A DNA stretch of 64,000 nucleotides from Piscicola geometra (taxonomy: Eukaryota; Annelida; Clitellata; Hirudinida; Piscicolidae), in contig OX030955.1 of assembly GCA_943735955.1 (NCBI GenBank), forward strand, positions 4,863,093 to 4,927,092. The letters are read 5' to 3'. Under the pieces are notes generated by a model. The model searched no databases, was not told where the DNA came from, and saw only the letters and a program-made list of their open reading frames with translations. Positions 47,801-63,258 of the stretch are shown here, one piece after another; position 1 is the first letter of the stretch; each line of letters starts with the position of its first letter. The position numbers and the translations under genes were made by a program.

Positions 47801-50800
47801 GCCTAAAAGTTGAAGTTTTATCTAATTAAAGTGTTGGAAAATCTTTGAATGAATTAGTTTTTCCAAAAACAACTGTATTTATTATTTAATGCTATTATTA
47901 AATAGGAAAAAAATATTTTTTGAGTTTTTCAAATACCTGAATCAAAGGAAAGTTTTAAATATTTGTGCTAATCATGTTAAAGGTGTTCTAAGATAAGTTC
48001 CAAATACATTTCAAAGCCGTCTGCGATGTTTGTCGAAAAATCGTATTGTTTAAAATTTCGCAAAGTGAAAAGCTTTGAAAGCTATTATGCGAAGACGAAA
48101 TTACTCTAGAACCTGTGTCCCTACTGGCCCCTGTGATTAATGCTGCAACCTGCTGAAACATCCGACCATCTATCTCAAGTTTAGATGGAAACTTAACCCA
48201 GATGGATTAGTGATTATGCTTGTAATTGCAATAAGTTTTTAAAATAAAACTATATAAAACGTGGGTATATACTGGCCATATTATAAAATCTGTTTTATGC
48301 AGTTGTAATCGTATTTGCTCCTGTTACCAAATAGAAAATGTATCCTTATATGCTCTTATCAGTTGCTAAGAAGATCGCTTACATTCTGAAAATCTAAGGC
48401 ACTTGAAGCTAAGTGAAGAAAGAAAAGCAATCCATGTAAAGCATCGTCCGATAAACTTATATTATGCCAACTTGAGAAATATGATCAATCGAAAAACTAA
48501 AAATCATTAATTTAAAATAATAAACTACGAAAAAAAGATTTTTTTTTTTTTCCAATATTATTTAATTAATACAAAAAAATCCCTTCACCCAAATCCATCC
48601 ACAGGCACCCTTCGTTTCCTCTGCTGGCTCTAGTTTTTGAAAAGTGTGAATTGGCCACATGCACTCCTCGAGACTTGACCAACAACCACAACGACGTCTG
48701 CTCTTCCGAGTCGTTCGCTGAAGACGTTCGAGTGTTTGCCAACCAGGTGAAGCCCGTCTTGGTGTTTTAAGTCTTACTGTGTATTCTGTTGCTAGTGTTT
48801 TAGCTTTTTAGTGTTACTTTATTTTTTTCTATCTTCTTGGTATTTAGTGTTACTGTGTATTTTTTGTTATTGTTTCAGTTTATATCGTTTTTTATTACCG
48901 TTTGAATAATCATTATCAATTTAATCTAAAGGTCAAAAAATAAACTTTTTTCTATAATTTAAGTATTGAAAATATATTTAACCTGGTATACATTGTAGCT
49001 ATAAGAAGAATATAACAGAGATAAAAGGACCACCATTACGTGTTTTCATGGAGACCGCATTCTTGAGTGCCTGTAAATTATGCCTAACTGATTGAAATCA
49101 TTAAAACTTCCTTTTCGATAGCCACTTGTCTGTCTGTTCTTAATTCTCTAGACTCTCATTTTAAAACTTTTATTTAAAATATATTTTTATTGGAATTCAT
49201 TTTATTTTATTTTCATTGAGTGTTATTGTTAGCAAATGGTGGGAACAATGATTCACAGGTCAAGCTTGAGAAGACGTTCTTTGCCCCAAATGCCGAGTTG
49301 GATAGCCTGGTATGCCATTTATAGACTTCATATTTGTACCACTATAATACCTTTAAAAAAATTAATGTATAAAATAATAAAAATATTAATATAAAATAGT
49401 TGATAAAGAATATAATTATAAAAATACTAATCGTAATTATTGTATCGAAAGTTTAATTTTTTCCCATTTTTTCATAACAACCAACATAGTCACGTATGTT
49501 TATTTTTATAGTCTTTTGAAAGTTTTCAAGACAAATTATAGGATACTTATTATCTCCGAACGTTATCAATAGCCTATGTCTTGAAGATTTATCCAGATAT
49601 TATTTCGTCTTTTGATACATGATACGATGCGTCTGCAATTTTAACCTATTTATATATTATAAACAAAATAATGAATATTTCATTATTATATCATAATTAA
49701 AGTTATTTCTTTTTTTCTGGATAAAACTTGTTTTGTTTTTTATAGAGATTCTCAAAATATCTTTTTAGATTCCCCCGAAACTCTTTAATCTGTTTTTTCC
49801 AAAGATTTACGTGAATTACTTAATAATCGTCACTATCATGTATAAGCTCGAAAAATAGTTTTAAAAACTAGCTTTTTATTGAAGTATTTGATAACTTAAT
49901 GGTTGTTTCGTATGTGTTGATAAGCCGAAAACAAAAGATTTTCTTCTTATAAAATAAGTTTTAAGATAAAAACACAAACGTCGATTTTTATATGATTAAG
50001 ACAGAAACGTAACTCGAAAGTAAAAAAGAATTAATACAATTTATTGAATTGATATTTTCAACATATCAGAAGAAATCAATTATCTAACTTAATATATTTT
50101 TTCTATATTAATTTTACTGACAATTGAAGAACATAAATTTAAAACACGTATTATAGCTTTTATAAGGTTTTATTGGCATGAATGACTAATGAGTGATGAC
50201 TTCCACACCATCTGCGAAGATGATCCAGGCCATCCAAGTTTTGCGCTTTCACCTGCTAGAGCTGGAAAAGGTTACTTTGAATAAATGTACATTTAGATTT
50301 ATATTTATAGAAATAATTTTATGTCATTGTTCTTTTCAGATTAACTTTCTTCTATATTGCATTGAATAAATTCACTTTAAAGATACAAATCTTTAAATTC
50401 TCGTTAAAAAAATTAAATAGAGTGAAATAATTGTTCAGAATAAAATTAAAATTAAAATTTTTATCAAATATATAAGCGAGAAAAACATTAAAATGCATAC
50501 AAACAATCAAACACACATTTTATCTTGTATATATTTATACAATAACCTTATTATTTATAGCATGAATTTCATGATTTTAATGCCTTTCTTATGGTGTGCT
50601 AATTGTTGTTTTATTGTTTTTTCTATGCTGGTGGGAATCGCTGGCATAAAATCTGCAGTTTAACTCCTTTTCTCGAATCTTTTGACTCTTCATTTGCGGC
50701 TGCAAGTAATAGAAAAAAAAATACTTGAAAATAAAATAATAGGAATGCTATAACTGAAACTAATAAGGTTACTATTACAAAATTAAGACTTGACTTAATA

Positions 50801-51855
50801 CCATTACTACCCCCTAAAATAACTAATCCAAAAAACTTTTCTTCAAAACCACCGCTTCAAAATTTGCACCAGAGCTTGTGAGTTCTAGTGGATAAATCAT
50901 AGGAAGCAACTTGAGCAAGCTTCTGAAATACTAATGCACGCCTGATGCCAGCCTCTTCAGACGCTGTTATTCGAAGACGGAAAATTCCTGACTATAGAAA
51001 GATTTTCTTTTTCAGTCTTAGAGGCATTTTGGAATTCTGTAGAAGATCACAACACGATGGATATTTGTAAATCTATAAAAAGACTCTTTGAAAACAACTC
51101 AAAGAAAATTTCATAAAAAGTCTTTTACTTTCTAAATGCTGTGAGCTCAAGAAAAGTTTTAAAGAGCAATCGTACCACTGGTAAAACAGCGAAAAATGAC
51201 GGATGAGAAATATTCGTTTAAAATACTGAAAACATATGCCTTTGATTTGTATGGTTTGTATTAAGGAACTTTACAGATTGGGTTTCAGTAGCTCGGTGCA
51301 AGAAATGGTTTGATTATGAGCCGAAACATTTCATTAGATATTTCAATATGACAAAAGTATTCCATATTCCATACTACTCAATTTATGAAAATAATAGTTG
51401 AATTGAACACAGTTTTGATTAAAATCCAGTTTATTAAAAATTATGGTCTCATGTACGGTCGTTTTTTATCAATAAATTAGGATTTTAAAATCATTCATAT
51501 ACTTTGTTAAGTCACCATTTTAATTCTGGTAATATTTCAAGATTAACTTCTTAAACCACTCATAAACAGCTTTTTAAACTAATCCATGAATTCCAATGTC
51601 TCTCAAACTTCGCATTAAGGCGAAATTCTCCAATCACTCCAGGTACATGAGCTGTGCAATAACTTCTGCCACCGCTACATAGCGTGTTTGAAGGGCAAGA
51701 TGCCACTAGACTTTGTGATCGACGAGAGTGAAAGTGTCAACGGCGGCAGTCTCACGCCGAACAACCTCTCGAGCAGCGTCAAGCCATACAACTCGTCAGA
51801 ATCGCCCAAGGACCTCTATTCTCTAGGACCTTCCAGCTCGGCTGCGTGTGATGAG
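44885..51855 (+). CDS. MEIS: MEIS/homothorax TALE-homeobox protein, N-terminal part (gene continues past window or next exons not found)
   Basis: TALE transcription factor that binds PBX/Extradenticle through its MEIS domain. Exons in phase: 44885-44911 (MSSLDLSSE), 46591-47162, 48605-48746, 49259-49309, 50220-50270, 51643-51855, 352 residues so far. Exon 2 encodes about 190 residues rich in Asn, Ser, Gln and His with short poly-N and poly-Q runs. The MEIS domain follows: [101 protein letters not shown]. The last exon ends [20 protein letters not shown]. The homeodomain is not in the window. Exon 1 is inferred from its ATG, donor and phase and is the weakest part; exons 2-6 are firm. Confidence 0.92.
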
Positions 51856-54800
51856 GTACGTCAGTTTGTTTTGTTTTTAGCTTTTGTTGCCTTTTGTTGA
51901 AATTGAGTTTTCAAAATGATGGAGTTTATGACATAATGTAGTTGTATTGATTTCAGATGTCGTGCATATATTAATGATATAAACTCGGTGCATTAGGATT
52001 TAATGGTTTTAAAGTTTGAGTTTTGTAGATGAAATGCTTGTGTCTTTATTAGCAATGATACAAACGACCTCCGCTTTGTGATTTATACAATTAAGTATTA
52101 TCTTCACATTCATGTTGATTTATTAATACCCTTGTTAAATTTGGTATATATAAAGCATGTCTTGAAATAAATCATCTTCTGATTTTTTCTTCTTCTCACA
52201 ATAACCTCTAAGATAAGAAATAACTTCTTGATTTGACTGTTGATAAGCAATGATGATGACGTTTTGCTACATCACATTTTTATCTCCCATTCTATTTCCT
52301 CAAGAGTTTTTTTGTGCCAAATAAAAAGCGTGAGAGGTCCAGTGATTTAGCGTTTTAAAAATTGTTCAATTTTTACAAAAATATTAATTTGTTAACATAT
52401 TTTTCTAATTATTTCACTATATATAGCTGAACAATATAGCTCAAACATCCATGAAAACAATAAAATGATGAAAGTGAAAATAATTATTGTAATTATATTA
52501 TATTTTAGTTGACATAAATGATATATAATATATCAACTTGTTTATATAATATTTCCACGTAATAAACACTGCAAAAGTTACAAATTTTCGAGCTAACGAA
52601 GCGGCTTTTAGCTGATAAGAAGCGATGGGTGAGCGAAACGTTTAGAAATACTTGGAATTTTGAAGCCTAAAACTCTAAACAATATATATATAAAGTTTTA
52701 TTAAACTTTACTTATAAACATATAGTTTCCATTTAAATAGGAATGTAAATTAAAACGAATTTAAATTACTAATCCGGAGTATATTCAAAACTTTGATGCT
52801 TATCATGAGTTTTGCAGTTATTATTGATTCACCAGTATACATAGATACTTCAAATCGGCACAAAACAAAGCAGGTGGTGGTGGTTATAGAATATTGATGG
52901 TCCGGGAGTAGGAATATGGTATCGATAAGATAGTTGAAAGAAGGTTAAGAGGAAAACATGGTGTTGAAGCATTGCCAGCGATGATGGAAACGTCTGTTTC
53001 TTAATAGTGACAGATTATACATAAGATAGTATAAATATTTGAGATAATTATATTTAAGGATACAGGCGCTCGGAAATTGTAAGCCACGTATGAATGTATA
53101 AACTGAGATAGTATGTTGGAGGTGTGGTGTATAAACGAAAAAAAAGTTGAAGGTGGAATGAAGTTGAAAGAAAATGTAGATGTAAAGATTGGAAAAATCG
53201 AAAAAATTATTTGGAGATGGACTATAAATAGTGATGAGATGAATATAGAAAAAAAGAAAAAAGAGGAAGAGTGTAAAAAACGTTTCAAAGCTTGTTAGTG
53301 AAATATAAAGACATAAATAATCGAAAGCAAACAAAAGCGAATATGCATGGAGGTTATTTATGAGCTGGCACATAGAAACTGGAAATATATAGAAGAGGGG
53401 GAATATGAAGGAATTAAAACAGACTTCTTTATGAAAGTTTTGTTATTAATGGCTGAAAATAACAAATATCGCAAAGTAAAATGGGTATACCGAAAATATG
53501 TGATTAGGATATAAAAAGGTTTTGCACTCAGTATAAATACAAATAAAAGGTATAAAGTAGAATATGAGGCTGTTTCCAGAACGTATAATCGCCTTCAGTT
53601 GAATAAATAAGGATCAATAACAAAGAAATCTCTAAATCAGATGGCCAAATTGCTAGCCGTCATCCCCCATCATTCAGATTCTGCTCCACTCATTATTCTG
53701 TTTTTTTGTTTTACACGCTCATATTTGTCTTGACATTCTTTTAGCCTCATGTTTCTTTGACAAATATTTTATTTAAGTAAAACTACTAAACAGCCTCGTA
53801 AATTGGGATTCACGTCAAACATTAGGCAGACTCACACCAGCTATAATACAAATGAATGAGGCAAGCAGCCATGCGGACCGCGTCACCCTTTCGCTGCAAT
53901 ATCCATGTATTTCCATATAACTATCACTATGACAGCTTCTAAAACAAAGCCCATATTAAGTTCCAGGCATCCAGTTCTCACGAGCACTACACTGTCAGCC
54001 ACTATCAACTCCCCAACGCATCAAACCATCCAACCGAGCTACCGATACAATCATTCAAAGCTTTAGATTATAATATTTTTCTTTGTGTGTTTTGGATATT
54101 GTAGAACTGTTTTACCTTATAGTTGAAAATTTTTATTTATGTGAATATTATGTGGTCTGAAAGTATAAGTAAATTACCCCAAAGATTTTAGAATTTTATA
54201 GTTTAATAATTTTATTCATTCATTTTCTTTTTATTCTGGTATAATTATAAATATTCTTGTTCATCCGGGCTATTTATTTCTTTGTTAAGAAATACATCTT
54301 ATCTATTTTTGTGAATCACACTGTTTCGCCATTCTGTTATAGTTATGTCAAGTAAATCTCCTAAGAGGTCCATAACTCAAGCATTAAGTCTGCTGCATCT
54401 AGTCAGTCACTTTCAGACACGATGCTCTTTGGAATCTCATATATAACCATCTTCCTTCTCAGCAGCATTTTTCTTAGAAAATTATTAACACCCGTATAAA
54501 CAGAATTAGCCTTAACACGAACGTCATCATCTCCATCATCCTTAATACTACTTATAATCATAACTATCATCATCACTTCTTTCTTCTTCACTATCATCAT
54601 TACTATCGCTACACCATCCTCATCCTACCGTACAATACTTGTATACTGATCTACGTCTTAATTTAATTAAGACCCATCTGATCCAGCTTTCTTTGTATTC
54701 CTTTCAGACTCCTTCGTGTCTATCGCACTATAAATATGTATGTAAGCTTATATACATAATTTTGTCACTTTTTCTTTATAATATTTATTTGTTTTTAATG

Positions 54801-57800
54801 TTTAATGTTCAATGTTTGTATTAATAGAAATTTTCAAACTTATTTAATATTTCTGATTATTTTCCCGTAAATTTATTGTCTTTCAAAACTACTATTCTAA
54901 AGCAATTCAAGAAGATAGGCGGCAAACTTGGGAAGATTTGTGGGTGTGGTTGCTCTTTTTTTATGTTATTTTACATCATTTGTTGCATTGTTGTTGTTTT
55001 TTTATTTCGAACTTCAAGATATTTGAAGCAGTAAAAAATCTTATAATTAAAGGAAGAGGATAGAAGTCCAAAAATCCAAAAATCGGAGAAAAATATTAAT
55101 GATTGAGCAAGTATGAGTTATAAGTAGTATCGGTGCATACCTAATTGACAGTTAATGTACCATGATGTGGGTACCTAAAAAGCCAGATTGTACATCAGTA
55201 ATAGCGGAAGACTTTCACACTTTGTCGGTCAATTGTGACTTATGTCGGTCAAATATTTTTTTAAAATAAATTTTTGTTAACAAACGAGATTAACAAAAAT
55301 TCCAGAAACAAAGAAACCGGTAACAGCGAAGGTATTTTTAACAACTTCAATGAAATTTTAAAATGTAAGGGAAGTTTTTTTTAAGGAAAACTTACTGTCA
55401 GTTTTCAAACCAACTAAGTGGATTCTTTTTCAGTCTTTCTGACTTGTCGGTATAGACCGACGTGCTTCCACTTAGACTGGTGTATTCATAGATGCTGATT
55501 GGAGCTTTTCAATATCTTCAAATTGTTTCAAAGGCTTGACTGAATGTTTGGTTGATGGACCGATTGCTGGAAGGCGGCTTGAGTTGATAAAGCGCTTAAA
55601 AACTTCTTCAAAGAGAATGCCTTTGATTTTATAAAGTGATATGGCGTGCAGCAAGATTGTCTGTTTCTTATGTACCTTCATAAAAGATCCTTTTATTTAT
55701 GCATTTATTTTCAACAACATTTTTTCAACAGCATACCTTTTATTAATATTTTTATATAATTCCATCTTTTCAAACCAGAATGATTAATGAACGAGATCTG
55801 TCATAGAGGCATCACGCCGACTAACGGCTTGTTGCATGGCAGGAAGATTAAGGGGGATTAAGTGGTTGAGGGCATTTTTCTTCTGAATCTGAAATTTTTT
55901 TCCGTAAAAAATGCATTTTTTTAAATGAAGTAATGAATAGTGTTTTTTTGATGAGAAAGCTTTTTAGGTAACAATTAATGTATTATTTTATATTTATTGA
56001 AGTCATATGTAATACACATTAAGTATCACGTTTGAGATACTTAATTAAAGATATTCAATAGTTAACAAAAACTAGTAGATTGATTGAATTGTGTCTTTTT
56101 CGGTTAAACAGTAGTAGAACTCTGTTCTTACTCTTATTCTATTGTATGGCGTAGAAAAACTAGCTCTGTAAAGTTGATTAATTTAATGAAATTGTATACC
56201 AACGAAGTTCAGAATCAAATGCTCAGTCAGGTCAGTAAAATCATTGAATTGCCTGGAGCAATGCACCACAGTACAGTCTAGACAAGTTGGTCTGTTTGAC
56301 TAGGCAGGTCTCCATAAGGACACAAAATTCGGATTTATTAATAAAATTTAATTTTAATTTTATTTTACCGTGAAAATTGTTATTAGGTTTATTTGCTTAT
56401 ATATTTTCTCAATAAAATGTTTAATTATACATTGTAAAAGAACATTTATAAAGAATGAAATATACTTTAAGGTGTCCTTTGTCTTTAAAAAACAAACTGT
56501 TACTTTTAAAGTTTTTTAGAGGGTTAACATCATATATTTTATTTAGAATCAATTTCAATACAACATTATTTATATTAAGTCTTTTCATAGCTTTGAAATA
56601 TATTATTTTGGAGATTTACAATTGAAAAACGTTTTCAAAAGATATCGCATTTTTAGAAATCTATCGACTTGTCATAAGTAAAAGTTTATTGTCCCATCAA
56701 TTTTCTAGAGTTTAAATTAATTTTTATTTATATATTTTATTATCCTATTTTATCTTTCAAATAACCAATGTTCAAAAATATTTTTATAAAAAAAGAGTTA
56801 CAAATAATAAATGGTAAAATATTAAATGAATGAAATAGCATCCGAATATATTTCATAAACAACTGTTGTTTATACTGGATCAGATTTCAATCTTCTCAAT
56901 ATTTATGAAATTAAGATGTATAACCTATCAAAGATTTCTTTTAAATAATTTAATATAAAAAGCTATAATTATGCAACTTAAATTTACAAATGCTCTAAAA
57001 ATAAATCAGCATTCACAATAACCATTTCAAGTGAAGATATAATATTTAAAAACATTAATCCGTTATCACTAATATTCTGTAAAAGTACAAGTAACCATGG
57101 AAACTGTATTTGTCTTCAATGAAGAGGATCGAAGTCCGTGTTTTATTTGTGTTGTGCCAGAAGGCTTCCATTGTTTCTTTGTCATTAATGCAAATATTGT
57201 ATATTATTAAAAAAAGTTGTAGTTATTAACTATTTTTAGGCTATTTGAGTTTTAAATTTTTGAAAACGATTTTTGTGGCTAGCTGCAATTTTATTATTAT
57301 GTTTTTATGGCATTTCCAATCAAAAGCCTTATCTTTGAGACGTGCTGCCGCTGGTTTGCTCTTCAATTCGAAAGGGCTGGAGAAGCGAAATCATTTGAAA
57401 AGATAAAAAGTAACAATGTAATTGAATATTAAAACATTTACATTTTAAATAAAACAATGTTTTTAAAAATTATTATTAACAATATTTGGATTTTTGACAT
57501 TGTTAAGCTCGACAAAATATAAAAAACACGTGTATGAAGAAAACAATCTCTTGAAAATAATCCTATAAAAAGAGAAATTTGCGCGCGGGACAAATTACCG
57601 AATAAGATTAATGAAGAATCAGTGATGTGAAAGAGCGTTTGGCTGTGAAGTGTCAGTGAAAGGAATGAATTGCTTTGTAATTGCTTGTAGACGGACGCTT
57701 AGTGAGGCATTTGTGATTAATAATGAGGAGTAAAGCATTGAAATTGAAGTCTTATAATATTTCGTTTCGCAAATAAGATGAGTGGCGAAGGATAGCAAAA

Positions 57801-60800
57801 TCGTAAATACAAATACATTAGGCTATTGTGAAATTATGAGGATAACGTAATGAACGCCAAAGCTAGGATACGTTCAGAAAACAGCACTTTTAAGGTGCTT
57901 TTGTCAAATGTTATTATGTTAAAAATAGACTTTGAAACAGTGCAAGACTGGTACTTCTAACGAGCCGAAGGTTTGAAATAATCAAAGTTGTGTTGATGGA
58001 ATGCTTCAGGTGTGAAACAGACGCTTTTTATTTTTAACATTATACTTATTCTTTTTAAAATTTGATCATTTGTTGTTGTATCTTTATTTTTTTTACGTAA
58101 GTTAATAAACAACAGATTCAGTTAAAATATTCTAATTTTTATGTTAATTATCTTGAAAGTAAAAATCGTTGATTATTATTTGGAAAGAACTGAAATAACT
58201 GTAATGTGATTTTGAATGATTAAATGATTGTTTGTTATCGGTTGAATCGCGATAAGAAGGTAAGACATTCAAGGGATGGTATGAAAAAACAATTTCAGAT
58301 ATTTATTTTAGAGATGAAAAGTTTTATTTATTAAATAAAATAATGTTAAAAAACAGTTTTTTCATTGTCTATTTATCGAGTTTATAAATCACCAGGGTTA
58401 ACTTTGATCTTGTGAATTCTTTTTTCTACTAACGATTTTTAAAAGAAGATTGGAGAAAAACAGTCAAGATGAAAAATCAAGTTGAAAATACAGATAGATG
58501 CTCTCATTCTACGGGGTCAGAAAAGCGACTCTAAATTTTCATTACAGGAACAGTGATGACTAGAGATGTTTTGTAAAATTGTTGGTATTTTAGACTATTT
58601 GGAGAAATCTAGAAGATAAAGTATAAATACATTTTGGAAAAATTTATGAATTTCTTATTTCTTTTGGAGTTTTTGCTGTTATAAGGTATTGCTTTTACTT
58701 TTACCTTGGTTATCGGAACCACATAAATAACTCTAGACTTACTCAAATGAAATTGAACATTCCTTGATAGACACAAAAACTATCATCCAAAACAGCGAAA
58801 AGCATTCGAAAAGAACAGAGAGAACAACTGTTTATAAAACCCTCTCATGGGAAGCCCATCAAACGAATCGTTAGAAATGTAAAGAGATGAATTCCCATTA
58901 CCGCCCTTTTTTTAAAGTTTTCATTGTGTATTGCAAATATCAGCGTATCTGATTTTTTGCTTGCCTAAAGTCAAATATTTTTATTCAGTTTTTGCTATTA
59001 AATGGGATTTAAAGAACATTATAACGCGATTCTAAGTTTTTCAGCTCAAAATGTTGCTATCACGCAATCATTCCATCTAAGAAATTCGTTGCAGAAGCTA
59101 TTATCTTCGGTAAAAGCCCAAAGTCAGTTTTGAAAAATGAACTTTAGACACTCATGTCTCAGCAGACAAGCGCTGAGATCTGCTTTATGCGATTTATACC
59201 CATCAGGAAAGTCTGTATTCTGAAGATTTAATTCATTAGGCCCTTGTTCGCCAATTTTGAACTAAAAATATCTCGTTTTTCATGCTGGTTAGGGCAATTT
59301 TCACATTCTTAAGTGGCTTCGTAATTTATATTTTCTATTTCAACTCGACTTACCTTCATACAGAAATTTAGATAAGTTTGAAAAGTTTATTTTATCAAAG
59401 TGTACCCAAAGCTGTTTATTATATATTCGTGATAGCCATGCTTTCCCCAAACGCGTTTGCAGCTTCACTGAGCAGATTGTTAATATCTAAACTCAATTCC
59501 TACCATTTACCTGTGAAAAAAACTATATTTGTAAAATATAAGCTATTCCTATGAGTTTTAAAGTTCTGAATAAATTTGATTAAAACAATAATTTTAGTCA
59601 ATTTCAGATTTATCTATAAGAAATACGTCCACGCGACGTTCTGCTGATTCATAATCAAAACCATCATCGGCCCATACCGCTTGAACACTTGCCGAATCAA
59701 TTACCCCAGTTTGGCCGCAGAAATTTGGTCCAAATTTAATTATAAACAAATCTCACAGCCCTTTGTCTTCGTATCAAGTTTTTCTGTCTTCTTTCATAGT
59801 GTTATTTTTTCGAGAAGTAAATTATTTTTGGAATTAAAAAAATCTTGCAGTCTTAAAAGTTTCAGTTTCGTGACTTTAACAAATATTTCTGAACGCTTAC
59901 TATATTTTATAGATTTTAATACATTATCGAATTTTGCTCCATTTTCTGTCTTCGGCACATAGATTATAATCCGCTCCCATTTATTAACTGCTGTTTTCTC
60001 GCTTAGTATTCACTCCGCGCTGTAAACTTGAATCCTTCAAGCTGGAATAATCACAGCCAAATTTGAAAAAAGAAATTCGATTTTAAAAACAAAATTGACT
60101 ATATTTTTCTTTCGTTCTAACATTATAATTTAAAAAGAATCATACATAATCTTAATATGCGATATTGAAAGTATTTTTCTTTTTAAATGTTACACTTCGT
60201 TATTTAATATTCAATATTTATTTGTAAATTCTCGCAATTTTCTCTCTTTCGATGAGTTATGCACTTCCCCACTGTCATTGCGTTCGCTGTGTCCCATTTC
60301 AATCAGAAACCGGGGCAATCTACCTAGTCACCTGCTCAAATCCATTTATCCCAGTACATTGTATCGTTGCACGGCCTACCACTTACCCTTGTCACTCTCG
60401 CATACTATGAATACCTTTGAGGCGCATTTTGTTATTTTCATCAACCTTTTCCAGTATTTTTCTGAAAAATTTCATTTTCTCAAAGTGCTAGTTATTGTTG
60501 ATATTGAAGTGTTTTTTTCAAGGTTATCTTCAGAATGAATTTATTGAAATGACAGTAGCGCTTGCATCGTTCATTAATCACGCTAAGAAATTTAAACACA
60601 CTTCGAAACAAATAATTCTAGCGAATATGAGTTCACAAGATGCAAAACTTTAAATATTTATAAAAGTTACACTAATAACTAGGTTACAATTCGACAGCCT
60701 AAACAAAAAGGTACATTCCTTTACTCACAGGTAAACACCCACAAACACGGAATGCATGTCTGTTTATGTGTGCATATCTGGACATTTATTATGGACGTGT

Positions 60801-61588
60801 ATGTTTGTGTGTAGGGTTGTGTGTATGGTTTTATATGTGTTTATGTTGGTCAATGTCAATTCTTGGTATGTCTGCATGGGCGCTTGGAGTAATTTGAAAA
60901 TTATCTAACTCAACACAGCATGTCATACGTGACTCCAAATGACTAGATTTTCCATTTCATTTTCCGTTGTTCTTATTTTGATACTTATTAGTTAAGTTAC
61001 AATATTTAAATTTTTTATTTATATTTAATATGTTTTATATATTTAATTTTAATTAAATGTAATTCATTTTATTATTGTTTCTGTTTTATATATATATATA
61101 TATATAAATAAAAATAAATAAATATAAAAAATGTTAGGTTATATTTCTGGACTACACCTCCGCTTATCAGCCACTTAGCTTTCTCTTCCTAGAATTTATC
61201 TTATCATCGTATGCGGCGTTAGGCTAAGTAATTTTTGTTGTTCAGTATATTACTTTAATCTTGACTTGTCACTGACACCCACCTAATACATACTCTAACC
61301 CGCCCAATCAACTCAACTCCAGGCCTTAATGCCCAAACCCACCTAGAAATACTAGTAGGCTCATTTATGAAGAGACGAAAGTACTATAGATCTTGAACAC
61401 ACTCAAGATTAAGCGATGTAAGCAAGGATACAAGTCCAAACACATATACAAACACACAAACATGTCCACACATGCACACAAGACAACTGATATAACCCAC
61501 ACATTCCCGCATCACGTGCACATTGTAACTGATACTCGTACACAAGTGCACAAACACAAATATCAAAATATACACAATTCCATCCATC

Positions 61589-61887
61589 CATACATACATA
61601 CATACATATACATACATACATACATACATACATACATACATACATACATACATACATACATACATACATACATACATACATACATACATACATACATACA
61701 TACATACATACATACATACATACATACATACATACATACATACATACATACATACATACATACATACATACATACATACATACATACATACATACATACA
61801 TACATACATACATACATACATACATACATACATACATACATACATACATACATACATACATACATACATACATACATACATACATAC
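61589..61887. repeat. (TACA)n tetranucleotide microsatellite, about 74 copies
   Basis: Nearly perfect TACA/CATA repeats over about 300 bp with a single interruption (TATACATAC near 61606). Open frames across it (YIHT or MYVC repeats) are artefacts of the 12-nt coding period. Confidence 0.98.
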
Positions 61888-63097
61888 CAGAAAAGATTTA
61901 ATTAGAGAGGCGTCAACTCAAATGTCTTGACAGTCAAAACACATAAACAAAAACATACACTAACATATACAAAGCACGTTTAACTAAAAATACACATACA
62001 AACTAAAATAATAAAATAAAAAAACTTTAAAATTCATCTTTATATAACAATACACTTTAGTTGAACAGATATGCCTACAAGACACAATGTCTTAAACACG
62101 TCAGTTCCTTCATCGACACATGTCTCCACACAAACACGCCGTCTGGCATTCTTCAAGACACTGCTTACCGCCCATTCAATTACCATCGTGTGTCGCAAAC
62201 TACATGAGCACCACTCTCACTTCTTACCATCCCATCCAGTAAATTGTATACATACATTATAAAATACAAAGCAAGTAGATAATCTCACAAGGCCACACAC
62301 AAAAAAGCAGTAGCGCGCGCACGGGGAAGCATTTTTATGATTCGAGCAAGCAAAGAGGTGGCAGGAATTATAAATGGGCCTATGCTAATGCCCACAGACA
62401 AACGACCGCCGTCTAAAATCCCTCGCCCATCGCCATCGCAACCTTCCTTGTAATTATATTTACATCCGAGATTCCTTTTAGCCAAAAAGACAGAATATCG
62501 CTAAAGTAAAGAGCTTGAGTTGATTTTATCCATGCCATTAAACACTGGATGGTTTTTTTAATACTAAAGAATAATTATGAAATATCTCTTCATATTGCTA
62601 TTAAAATCTGGAAATAATTTTTAATTTTAATAAATCCTTAACTTTAAAAATTATTGAAACCTATTTATAAAAAAAAGAAACGCGTTTACTAATGCAAAAA
62701 CATGTACCTAAAAACCTTTTTCCAATCGGTTGATTCTTTAATTACAAAGGTGCTAAGAGAGAAAGAGACCAAAATGATCACTCACACAATGTCTTGAAAG
62801 TGCAAGTTCACTGTGCAGAGAAGAGAATAAATCGATGCATCTAGTGTAAAGCCATAAAACCCAGAAATCTTTTTCTGAATATACCGTTTTAGGGTATTAT
62901 AATAACATTGAATCCATAAAGGGAATAGAGGCTTATAAAAATAAATACATAAAAAAACCTATGAAAAAATGCATCTCAGCATCACGATTCCTTGAAATAT
63001 GCACGCAAAAAAAAATATGGGGGAAAACATTTTGCACAAAAATATATAACTATATTCATTCGCTTTCTAGTGGATACAAATAAGAATACACCAACCT

Positions 63098-63258
<161 letters not shown>

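Noticed and set aside
52945..53373. Phe/Leu-rich minus-strand frames of 95-142 residues
   Set aside because: Composition follows AT-rich, A/G-rich plus-strand DNA; no domain, and no splice or start context.
59681..60538. Two open frames of 86-93 residues
   Set aside because: No similarity recognised; AT-rich codon content as expected from random sequence of this length.
61384..61905. Long MYVC or YIHT repeat proteins
   Set aside because: Translation of the (TACA)n microsatellite, which is open in several frames on both strands; no gene.
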